Assembly (NCBI GenBank): GCA_035582835.1 | Contig: JAYKAV010003166.1 | Span: 2,486,195-2,550,194 of the forward strand | Reading direction: 5' to 3' | Length of the DNA: 64,000 nt | Source: Phoebastria nigripes | Lineage: Eukaryota > Chordata > Aves > Procellariiformes > Diomedeidae | Shown here: positions 45,898 to 64,000 of the stretch, one piece after another | Position numbering within the stretch: the stretch's first letter is position 1 | Layout: each line of letters begins with the position of its first letter | Position numbers and translations under genes: made by a program | The notes under the pieces: generated by a model | Told to the model about the DNA's origin: nothing | What the model saw: only the letters and a program-made list of their open reading frames with translations | Databases searched by the model: none

Positions 45898-48800
45898 TCA
45901 AGACACTAGGATATATGCTAAGTTCACCAATGCTATTATGTGATAGTGATAAAGAATCAGAAAAGCAACCTTTTTTTTTTCCCTTTTTCCTCTTTGTATT
46001 GAACAAGAAACTTTAACAAAGTGGAAAAATTTACTTAACTGAAAGTCTCTCTGAGCTTCTGCCTAGATCAGATTTGTACCTCTCCTGATTGCTTTAGCTT
46101 CCTGCTGCTGACTCAATGAGGATGTGTAAAACTACAAGGGAGGGCAAGCAAGGACGCCCCGCTGAATCCTACAACAAATAACTTTGCCCCTCATTGCAGG
46201 GCTGCAACATCTGAGTTATTAGCAGTCTGGCCTTTGATTCTCCTTGTATTTCTGAGAGCTAGTTTACTGGTGGTGGAAGCAACCCTTTACTCCTCTACAG
46301 CAGCGCTGGCAACTGTAGTCTAGTTTTGCTGAGTCTAGACTCCACCCAGAGACAGTCTATTCATATCAAGCCTCGCTTATTGGTTTCTTCGTGCTTTATA
46401 GGCAATGGATGAACTGAAGGTTACACTTGATGCAGTGCAAAGAACACAAAAATGCATGGGACTGTCGCTTTCTGTATGCTGGCCGGAACTGCTTCACCTC
46501 AGTTATTCCTCTCCCAGTCTCACTTGGAAAGTTGCTATTTCTTGTCTGTCTTCCCCTGTGGGCTGTGGCTCTGCTTGCCTGTCCAGGGCTCTTGTGCTTG
46601 AGACATGAGAGCCTTGAGGAGGAAGAGGCCAAGGTGCAGAAACAGCCCTTGAAAGTACCTGACTACAGAAAGGAGGAAACCATGCTTGGTTAGTAATGAA
46701 TACTTGAATTGTTTAATCATTTCCTTTTTAAGGAAAGCACTTCCGAGTCAAATTTTGTGATCAAACTGCCTGGCGGTGAATTCCATGATAGTCATGTAGA
46801 ATCAAACCTTTCTGCTCTTCTTTTTTCCTCCTGTAACAAGAAAAAAGAGGCTTTGAACAAAAACTCCTGAATTTGAGGAGTCCTTCCTCTTACCAGTCAA
46901 AGCAAGCATGTGGACTCAAGGGCTGTTGCTGTTCAGGCACCTCAGGCTTTTTTGGGAAACCTGAAATCATGGCAGAGCGCTCTTTTACCATCATAAATGG
47001 CAAACTCTGCTTAGATTATCCAGAAGATCCGCAGATGTTGAATTTCTCAGATAAAGTGGGGCCCAGCTGCAAGAACCAGGACTCCTTTTTGATTTTTACA
47101 CTGAGGATATCCAAAACACAGAGGTGCCAGAAGCGTGGGTAGATATGAATAAAAGCTAACACCTTGAGAGTGGGCAGAATATCAGTTCCTTTGTAAGAAC
47201 TGAGAACATCTGGAGACCAGTGTGTCTGGGCAGTTACCACACTGTTTCACTATGAATATCCAGTAGTTGATAGACGGACGTTGGTGACATCTCTTTGCAG
47301 AGCTGTTTTGTTTGCCTTCTCAGGCTAGAGAAAGTTGTGTGAGTGATGTGACCTTTTAGANAGGCATATGACATCCTTGTCTGAGAGGTGGATGGTGTCG
47401 TAGCTGGGCTACAAGAGGGTTTATAGCTGAATATTTGGGGGAGAAATACAATATGTAATTCTTTATATTGTTGCCAATACATCCTTCAGTTTTATGAACC
47501 AAGTATCTTTAAACCACTGTTCAAGACTGAGTGGGACACTGGAAGCATCACTGTGGAATTGTGCCATATAATTAAAGCAATGATGTGATAGTTTAAAATA
47601 TGCAGTCTCTTGACGGGGTGGGGGGGGAATATTAATCACTCTTAGCAGTTTGGCAAGAATCTAAAAAAACATAGGAATACATGTTTCCCACAACCCAAAA
47701 TATCTTTTGATAATTCAGCACCATCTTTCATATCAAGAGAAAACCCACATGTCTAAATAGACTCCATGTGTACTGACTATAACATAAAGCTTCAGACTGT
47801 TTCAATGCAGAGGATGTTTTGATTTTTAGAAGAGGATGCAATGTTTCAGTGAGTAAGATGTATTTGTGACCTGATGCATTTTATTAAAATTATTCTTTCA
47901 ACCATTTTAAATTATGCACTATCGCTGCATGTCATGAAATAACAAAATGACAACAATAGTAAAAAGCATGGATGAAATAATCTGTGCAGAATGCTCAAAT
48001 TCCAAAGCAAAATTCTGAAATTTTTAGAAAAAAATCAAAATAGACTTATGTCCAAGTATGTTTTCTTTAAGACCTTTCAGCCTCATGAAGATATTGAAGT
48101 TTTTTTTTTTTTTACTTTTATGCAAGATATTTGTCTTCAAGAAAAAAAAATGGGGGGTGGCAATTTTCAAAGTCTGATTTGGGTAGAGGTTAGTCCGCAT
48201 GCCTTGCAAACCTGCAACAGGGCTTAAAAGGCTAGCTGGTTGGAGGAGACAACAAATCAATGGCGTTGCTGGCTGGAAGAAATAATTCCAATGACTTACA
48301 CATAGTGCTTGCTTCTAAACTGACCGACTTTTAAACTGGTCATTTTTGTTCAGCACTGTTGAAGCTATGTTTTAACGAGAAGCTAGTGTAGACAACATTA
48401 CATGCTCCCTATTGTGTCACTTGTTTGACTTCCTTGTGCTTCTCTGTAAGGATAGCAAATAATAAATATCCGGCAGATTTGATCTTGTGTCTGACCATAC
48501 TTTTGCTAAAGACAAGATATTTGTAAGTGAATAGGGGAATAATTTTGCAGTTTTCTGTAGTACACCCTCAGCCTGCTCTGTGTGCAGTGTAGCCCTTCGT
48601 GATCCCCCAGCATCCCTCTTGGCAAACTGTCCTTAGGGAATTGTAGGTCTGTAGCAAGCTGCATACCTTCCAAAGATATAGTTNAGGATAAATTTAGGTC
48701 AGTGCAGTTTACTTGCTTCTAATTTTGGCGGTATAGCATTCTGCTGTTTCTTTAGGCACAAAATGAATGTGTTGCCCCAAATTTTAATTTGTTGCTATAC

Positions 48801-51800
48801 TTGCTGGCAATTCCTCAGGAGCTGAGATTTGCTTTTAGGGACAGTCTGTATGTGAGGATTGCGAAGTGGTAAACTTCCTTGCTTGCAAGAGGGTAAAAAT
48901 CCTTGCTTCCTCCCCAGTTTATCAGCCATTCATGATTGAAGACCATGGTCTCAGTAGTGAGATTGGCTTCATGAAGAGATAATCACATCAGCATCTTCAG
49001 TATTCCAATAATCGGAGTATAAAAAGCAGTGATAATCCATTCAGTGTAACTGCATTAGGATTTGGGACCATATAGTGGTTACTCATAGGTATTTGAGTTG
49101 TTTCTACAGATACCTGAGAAAACAGAATTTTGCACTGTACACAAGAAGAAGGGACAAAATACAGCAACAGCACAGTGCTGCTTTTGAAAGCATAGTAGAA
49201 TAAACTCTAAATNCTGTCCAGCTCACAAGGACAACAAACATATGTGGCAATGACTTTCAAAGTAATACCTCCTACCCCCATGCAGAGGCTGTGAAAACAC
49301 ACCCTGATGAAACTTCAGTAAATTCAAGGAAAATGCCTCTGTTTTATCCAAATCATGTAATAAAATAAACAGCTGCTGTGTACTGACTTGAATTGTTATG
49401 GTGCATTAAATCAGTGCAAACTGTTATTTGCCCTGACTGGGTGAGAGGACTGCAGAGATTATTACTGCTTCCCCAAAGTCAGACTCTCATAGAGTGAATT
49501 GTTCCAAATCCACTGAAATCGTATCAAGTATATTGATGGGAGTTACAAAACAACCTGAATTCAGTGTAGAAAAAGCTCCCTTGATATATTAATGTCACTA
49601 GTTACATATTATACTAGTGTTTATGATTGGTTTTCTTAATAAGTTATATTTTCCATTAACTCTGGCTTGGTGGAGCCGTCTCATGGGCTTTCAGTTGTTG
49701 CAGCACTGAGAGTCAGCCTTTGGCAGCTTCAGCCTCGAGTGCTCTCCATCTATTTACTTAACTTCAATTCCTGCGCCATGTTAATCTTCCACCTCGATTC
49801 TTGTGCCCTACACAGGATTTTGGTACAGCGTTCATCACTGCCGATGAACACTCACCATCTGCTCTCGGCGTTGGGGAGCTGGGTTTGTGACCAGCTCAGA
49901 TGAACCCATGTAGGTGGAGTTCTGACAGCACGCCCAGAAATGTATTTATACTTTCACGAGTTTGTTTCACAAAAATGTCAAAGCTGATGATGTTCTGTTG
50001 CGGGTATGATTTGTCACGGTGCTCTTGCTCCAGTTATTACTCTCTTGCCAAAGACTTGGTGACTCACCGTGCAGCGCTGGGAGGGAGCAGGTCACTGCCA
50101 TCCCCACGAGGAGGGCTCCTGCTTGGTTAACCATCGCTTTGCACTGGGAAAGGGTGGTGGCATGTGGAGAGAACCTGCTTTGCACGGTGAGGCTCGCTGG
50201 GGATGTTCAGAAGAGGAAGGAGAGCTTTTTAACCCCNGTGGAAGGGACTACAATGGGCAGTTTGAAATCAAATAAGCTGAAGCCTTTAGGAAAAGGATAC
50301 ATCAAATGAATACAGGCATCTGTTGCAACAGATTTATCACACTTATTAATCACAGCCTTGACTTGTATATTTTGCATGTGCATTATGACTCGTTGCAATG
50401 AGAGTGACTGTCGGGGGCTTACCTGGGGGACATCAGGCAGCTGCTCCTTTCCCCTCCACCGGCGCCCTGAGCAGCCTTCCCAAGTCAGCATCCCTTCTGC
50501 ATGCACCGAGCGGTCCTCGGCCGCATCTTTGTGCGCACTTGGTAGATGTGAGTCCTTTCTGCGCTACTTTAAATATGCTCATAGCTGTGCACATAAATGG
50601 CAGTATTTGCTGGTTACTGTCAGAGCTTTTCATTTTCCATTACTTTAATATTCACAGGAAGGAGACAAAAAGGCATAGNGAGGCAGTGCCTACATAGTTC
50701 AGATTTTTCTCCTCAAATATGTGACCGATTTACAAAGGTGTGATAGGCACAAACAAGAATGGAAAATTAAAAATGTTGCAAAAGGAGGTTTCGAAGAAAA
50801 GGAATCACAGCTTGGTTGCGTTTAGCAGATATAGAAGATATGAAAGGGGAAAGTCTGGTGCAGGAAGAATTTCAAACACATGCAAATCTCTTTGCAAAGG
50901 GTGGCCCAAAATGACAGGTGTTAAAACCATAAAATCTTCAGGGCAGAGGATGTCTTTGACCCCACACAGGAGGCCTGGCACCTTCAGGTGTTACTGTCTG
51001 AATGTCCAACAGCAAAAGGAAACACCCATAGCTGGCACCAGATTTTGCAGAAAGGTCAGAAAGTCAGAGATTAAAATCTTGTAAAAACCTGGCTGTCAGT
51101 GGCAGCCGTGGGGTGGGAAATGCATTTGCAACCCCAACTCCTCCTCGCTGAGAAGAGAGCTTTGAAAAATCTGTGCTTAATTCATTCTGAGCAACTGAAA
51201 TTCTGGCCCTGAGCTTTTCTTCATAGGGCCTCTGAAGAGCTGGGTTTCACAGCAGTATATTCATTCAAGTCAGCTAGAAGCAATTTTAAAAATTAAACAT
51301 TCAAAGATTTCAATTATTAAAAAAAATACCCTTGCTTGCTAGTCAAGCTCCATCTCTTAAATCATATTTATTTTAATTAGTTTGTAAAACTTGCTGGGCT
51401 ACCTGTGGTTAGCTTGAGCATTTTTTGACTTGGCTTGTTTTTGAAACTGTTGGGCAGTGGGTGATTTAAAATTTTGTCAGCATAAATATTATTATAGAAT
51501 ATTAATATTAATGGTTTTACATTTAATTGCATGAGACTACAAATTACTTTTTCAAGCAGAAAGCCATTTAATTGCCAGCATGCTGATTCTGTTGCATGAG
51601 TACAGTTTAATCTAAGGTTTGCCTAGCATTTTTTTTGGTATAGAGATTCTGCGATTTCAAGTATTTTGGCTTGTCAATTTATATATTATTGGAGGATACT
51701 CATCTGTGTGCCTGTCTGGTTCTATTTTCTATTTATTTTAGGGTTTTGTAATGCAGATAAATCAGATTATCATGACAGCAGAAGAATAATATTGTCAGCT

Positions 51801-52384
51801 GGAGCCAGGTCCGCTGTAATGTGAACTCTGCCGATGTTTGCTAGTCTCATCCCCCACATCTCTGCCACTGTGGGCTTGAGCTTCTGCTGACCGGTACCTG
51901 CCAACCTTCCTCATTTATCTCAAATCGTGTGGGGTTTTAGTGATGTGGAAAAGCATCCTTAGAGACTAGGATAAGAGTATCAGATTTATTTCACTTGTTG
52001 CTTATTCAGCTTTCCATAATTGAGAAGCTTGGCCTTAAAATATTACCTGCAGCAGATGCTGTTCAAACAAAATAAAACCATATCCAAATAGCCAGAAGTC
52101 TCAGCTGATGTACTCGCCTGCTGAAGGCCGGGCAGCCAAACGCCTGGCATCTCTCCACTGCTTCTCATTTAGCACTCGCTGTGTGTTGTGCTGAGTTGGG
52201 ATTCATCTAGGTGACTAACACGCATGAAGAAAAGTATAAAAATTATATTGGCGAAGGCAAGGCAGAAAGATGTTCTGTTGTTCGGGTGCTGTCATGATGC
52301 CTTTCCCTGTGCTCAGTAGCCTGATGATGTGGTTAGATAAGGAAAAGCTGATCCTCTGGACAGGAACCTGCCACGGCTGTAGGA

Positions 52385-52490
52385 GATCTGCTTTTAATTC
52401 TCCACTTTGATTCAGGTTTCCTCTCTGTCCCTGGGCAAGTCACTTAATCCTTCAGTTTGTCTTTTTTTGGATGGAAATGGTCACGCTGGA
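52385..52490 (+). mobile_element. MIR / CORE-SINE-like remnant
   Basis: CCCTGGGCAAGTCACTTAATCCTTCAGTTT matches the tail part of the MIR SINE (cttgggcaagtcacttaacctctctg..cctcagtttcctc) closely, and the preceding GATCTGC...CTCCACTTTGATTCAGG is compatible with the part before it. MIR-type SINEs are very old in amniotes and survive as scattered fragments in birds. Borders are approximate. Confidence 0.65.
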
Positions 52491-54580
52491 CGTTTCCATG
52501 CATCACAAGAAACTGAATTTAAAATCGAAGCTGTTCAAATAAGCCTTGTCTAAAGCTAATGCATTACAGATAAAACCCAACTAATTAATAATAATTNAAA
52601 AAATCCACCACATTAAGTGAATTCGTGTCATGTTTTGATTTTTGCATTTACTTTCTGTGAAATGAATTGATTAATGTTGGCAATAGATACTGAGATTTTT
52701 CAGATAGGTTTCTCCTGAAGAGATAAGGCTGGCATAAATTTTAATAAGGATTATTAATGGGAAGCACCTGAATCCACATGATTCCTGTCAAATCTGTATC
52801 TCGTGATCCTTTTCTAGCATTGAGGAAATTTGTGAGGCAGTCATGTAAGTAGCACTTTGTGCTAGAGCCTGATGAACTAGAGGTAACCTCGAATACTTTT
52901 GAAGAGACTGTCACGCGATAACTTCTGTATTGCCTAGCTTCCTGCCAAGAAAGAGCTCGATAATTAACACGCTCTTTTCTGAATGCTGGCATAGGACTTT
53001 TNCTGAATTACATCTCCTTGACTTTATAAAACCAACAAATACCTGAGGAATATAATAGTAGGTCCAGGGAGATTTTATAGAGTGAATTCAGAAAAGCTTC
53101 TCTAAAACAACAGTAGGGACATCCTAAGTCCTGTAAAGCTTTATAGCTTGCTTTCAGCTTTCCTTGGATAGCTTTATTGTTCAATGCTGATGGGCCCCGA
53201 AAAGATTCGATGTGACGTGCTGCAGAAATTAATGTCTGCAAATCCCAAACCCAATGAGATGGATCTTCCTGTCATCAGGTAACAACACAAAGCAGATGAC
53301 ATTCCCCAATCCTTCTTCTAGCACAAGACTTTGCTTTAGCTGTCGTCTTTCTGTGATGGATTTCCCTGAAAGCTTTAGACTTCTGTGTCTACATGAATAA
53401 ACTGAGCCCCACGTACATATTAAACTCTTCAATTCCAGGAAGCGCTGTGCTTACTGTAAACAGACTGGTTGTTGATTCGAGCATGTGCAACACATCCATC
53501 TGCTTCCTGGAAGCATCAGACCTCCTGTGCCGTGCATCTGTAGAAAATATGCAGCTTTCAAGAAGATTTAGTATGTGAATGCTCTTCTGCTGGTCTGTAT
53601 CTGTAGAAATATCTGGGAGTTAAAGATACTCAACTGCNTGGTCAGACGCCCTGTGCATTAGCTTCTGCTAGTTTTCCAGGTACTCTGAACACCTGAATGC
53701 ANGCAGTGTTCCCCTTCCCCACCGTGGGGAATGTGATTTCAAGGCAGAAGATGCCATTTCTGAGGGGAATCTGAATTTAGAGCAGCCTTCTTGATATCGG
53801 CAGAAGCTGTTTTTCTTACGACATTGGAAAAAAGGGGGAAGAATTTAAGCCTCTAGAGGCGGTTTTGCATTTGGGGCCAGTGGGAGGAGGATCTGATCAC
53901 CTGTGATGTTTTTATTCTGCATCTCAACAAATGCAAAATGGATGCTTATTCCTTACAGGCAAGCACAGTTAATAGGATGCGGTGTGTGATTTAATATATT
54001 ACGCCGATTTATCTCNTCCCATGACCCTCTGTAGTCCTTCTATACTCCAAATGTACAAGACTGGATGTAGTCCCACTTGTATTTTAATTGGCAGACTGCC
54101 TCTGAAAAGCATGTTACTTGTCACTCAAGGTGGAATTTGTGTACGACTGATTAGTATACATTTTCTTTTGGGAGAAGTTTGAATCTTTGTAACTGTAGGG
54201 AGTGAGAAAATTAAAATATGGTAAATAGAAGTCCTAGATTGGAAGTATTAGTGTAACAGTAACCTTTTCTTATGCCAATAAAATGAGGTGGTTCTTTTAA
54301 AAACTGTCTCTATATGCCATGATTTTCTTACAAATTTCTCAATTATACAGAATGTCCACTGTTATCTTGTTTTCATGTGGTTGTGATATTCTGTTTGAAA
54401 TTTTTTTTTTCATGTGTAGAGAAATGAATATGTATGTATTGTGTTTGTCCTCCTAATCTTATTTTTGCAGTTGAAGTAAAAAAANTTCTGTAATACTTCA
54501 GAAGCAATGATGTCTTTCTGGTTTGTAACATTGCCTCTTTTGGTCATTTACCCTGATTTTGAAAAATGGCCAAGAATATT

Positions 54581-54682
54581 AAAAAAACAAACAAGCAAAC
54601 AAACAAAACCCCAAAAAACCAAAAAAACCCAACAAACACAAAAATACAACAAAACAAACACCAGAAAACCCCCACACCACCA
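54581..54682. repeat. A/C-only low-complexity tract
   Basis: About 100 bases made almost only of A and C (AAACAAACAAGCAAACAAACAAAACCCC and similar), with CAAA and CCAAAAAA units, ending in CACACCACC. It is probably a degenerate (CAAA)n microsatellite. Confidence 0.8.
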
Positions 54683-56576
54683 TTTTATGTGCACTGAATA
54701 TGTACACCACCACCCCATTCAAACCCATGAATTTTGCTCTAAAACTTGGTTTCTTTTTCANTCAGAAAAAGTTATTTTTCCTCTTCCTGGAGTTTCGATG
54801 TTGGCCATTTCCANAATTCCCAGTTTCCATCTTTGCTAGATGTAAATCTGCCTTCCTTCAACTTATGATCGCAGTGAAATCTGGTGCAACTGCCAGATTA
54901 TTGCAGAAGTTGAGGGAAGAAAGTAAAGTTCTTTACAAGAATTAGTAGAAACTTATATAGCACGCTGAAGTCACTGTCTGTGTTGTTGTGTATCATTTTA
55001 TAGCCATGAAGACTTGAGATGCCAGCATGGCACTTCACAGATCTCTGGCAAATCNCCTACCCCAGGAGATTTTCCACTAACAGGCAGACAATTAGCATTT
55101 TCAGAAGGCTGCTAACTTGTTAAAGTTGCTTAACAAATGTTGAAGTAGCATGTGCATTACAGGTGGCAGATGTATTCATCTTTTCAATACAATAATAAAA
55201 AGTTCAGTCTGCTTGGCGATAGTCAAGATTTTTCCATTTAAAACAACATGAATGGCAAAATCTATTCATTGAAGAAGGCTGGTGAAAGATTTGCAAAGGA
55301 CTGTGTAAAACAGAGCTGGGTTTGTTCAGTCATTTTTGCAAAATCAGATGATATCTCATCTCTGACTTTTGGGGGTATTGGTAAACTACATAGAGAAGTG
55401 CTTTTCTAAATCCTGCTAAACACTTACCTAATCTTTGGGTTTAGGCGTCGTTGTAAGTCTGGACATCAGTTTGAATCTTTTGTGTAAGTGGGACCACTGT
55501 TACTCAGAAAATGAAATAGCAGATGGAAATCTGAAGTTATAAACTTTCTGCTGCCGTGCATTGGCGTAGGCACTATTTGAAGATCACTATTTTGTACAAG
55601 ACGAAGCTGGGTGAACTTGTGCTGATCTTGTGGCTGATGAATTTGCTCTTGTTCTGCCCCTGCCCCTTTTTTGGTCTTCACTAGAAGCCTGGCTCTCTTT
55701 TAGTGAACATGTAAAAGTTAGTTTCTCCTTTTAAACACGAGCACAGTGAAGTTAACGTGTGTGTTCATAGGTAGTTTGCTAATATTATTTGTTGATTTTA
55801 AAAGAAAGAAAAGCAAACAAAGTTGCATTTGTATGGGTGCAGTACAAGGGGAAGATTTTCTTAGGTGTGTCTGTCCTTCCAGATACTCCCTTATCTCCGA
55901 TCCATACGCTCTGCTGCTTCTCCCATAACTGCCCAAATTGCCCCTATTCTTCTTTCTAATCCCAAGAGCTTCCCTTACCCTGGTTTCGCTCCCAGCAATC
56001 TGACTGCGTAGCTTAGCTAAGAACCCATGTTCAGGAATGACTGCTCTAGAGGATTGCTGGTTACACACAATCAGTTTATATATGTGAAAATAGAATTTAA
56101 TCATCCTGGACTGACTTTACGGTACAAAGATACCTCCAAGCCACAACTCTCCTCCAAGTCACTGCCTATTGAAACCAGGAAGGTGTTAGGGAAAAAAATA
56201 AATTACTGCTGCCCTTTCAGGCCGACAAATATGACAGGAGATTCAGGGCATTACCTTCTCCATAGCTGTATACACATTACCATGGGGAATGCCCAGACAG
56301 TGTAAAAGCTACATAGCTTTAACNCCACTCAGAGTATAGGAAGCAGCATTTTGTTCCTCCTCATACTCTTTTTTAGCTCAATACAGACAAGGCATAATTT
56401 AAGTACAAGTGGAGATTTTGCTTTTTTAGATTAAAGGGGATTTTGCTGTAAATCAGATAACAGGCCACTAGAAAGATCAGCCTGCTGAAGATTGATTTAG
56501 ATATTGTAGTAGTGCACTAGTACTGTGATCAATTGGACTCTGCTGTGCAGAGACAGAGTTGTCTCTTTGTTCCTAT

Positions 56577-56638
56577 CTATTGCTAATAAATACAAGAATG
56601 ACTGCAGGCTCCAGTCATTCTTGTATTGGAAGTAATGG
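56577..56638. repeat. Hairpin with a perfect 16-bp stem and an outer 8-bp stem
   Basis: AATACAAGAATGACTG (56589-56604), loop CAGGCTC, CAGTCATTCTTGTATT (56612-56627) pair perfectly. After a 4/3-base internal loop, CTATTGCT (56577-56584) pairs with AGTAATGG (56631-56638), with two G-U pairs if transcribed. Total about 62 bases, in intron 4, 440 bases before exon 5. Confidence 0.85.
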
Positions 56639-57054
56639 AAATTTTGCTGGTTGAAATTCATGGACTTTTCATCCTAGAGGATTTATTACTTTTTTCCATC
56701 CTCTCTGATAATAACAGCAGAAATAATAAATGTTCTGTAGCTGAAAAGGTAAGATTTTTGAACACTGGATGCATCTGTTCTAGGTAAGCCATTTATCCTG
56801 AACTCTGCATATAAAACGAAAGGAGAGTAGTAATCCCTCACCTCCTGGAATCCCAGAATATTATCTTGTTGGTTTTTTGCTTCTATGTGCTAGGCTTTTT
56901 TTAATTATCTGTTGAATCTAGATTTGCATGTCACTTTTTCAGCCAAGTGTTGACATGACTTTGCCAAGTGGGATTTTCATTACTAGCCATCTTACAAGCT
57001 TTATTACATTAAACACAATTTGCAGTCATTCCAACTTACGAAAAAATAACTTAG

Positions 57055-64000
<6,946 letters not shown>

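Overview
The window is a single-gene stretch of vertebrate, almost certainly avian, nuclear DNA. It has CR1 LINE copies in the avian style, long AT-rich introns, traces of ancient amniote repeats, and one gene split into small exons with GT-AG (once possibly GC-AG) introns. There are no prokaryotic features, operons or CRISPR arrays. It is draft assembly: one 105-base N gap (43972-44076) and about 60 isolated single N positions.

The gene is the 5' part of CPXM2 (carboxypeptidase X, M14 family, member 2) on the + strand. Exon 1 (start codon at 8355) lies in a small CpG-rich promoter and encodes a signal peptide, an acidic/tyrosine-rich propeptide-like segment and a lysine-rich tail. A candidate exon 2 (about 16992-17095) continues the basic linker but needs a one-base correction and a GC donor to fit. 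Exons 3 to 6 (35557-35666, 42792-42931, 57081-57165, 57706-57856) encode a complete discoidin (F5/8 type C) domain, from its opening Cys-Pro-Pro to its closing Leu-Gly-Cys. The exons for the carboxypeptidase-like domain are not seen and should lie beyond 64000. The product should be a secreted, extracellular protein.

Layout: 1-8040, upstream intergenic DNA with a CR1 tail, an AT-rich tract and a 12-bp-arm hairpin; 8050-8250, CpG-rich promoter/5' UTR directly after a 29-base poly(A); 8683-16991, intron 1 with a 0.9-kb 5'-truncated CR1 on the - strand and a (TAT)14 microsatellite; 17096-35556, intron 2 with a (GGAGA)n satellite, a 74-base poly(T), a 24-bp perfect palindrome and a palindromic interspersed repeat; 35667-42791, intron 3; 42932-57080, intron 4 with the N gap, a MIR-like SINE remnant and a hairpin with a perfect 16-bp stem; 57166-57705, short intron 5; 57857-64000, start of intron 6.

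I see no second convincing protein gene, no tRNA or rRNA, and no evidence of a novel multi-gene system. The best leads are structural: the problematic exon 2, the two strong inverted repeats (23884-23907 and 56577-56638), the in-frame upstream AUG of CPXM2, and the promoter-proximal hairpin.
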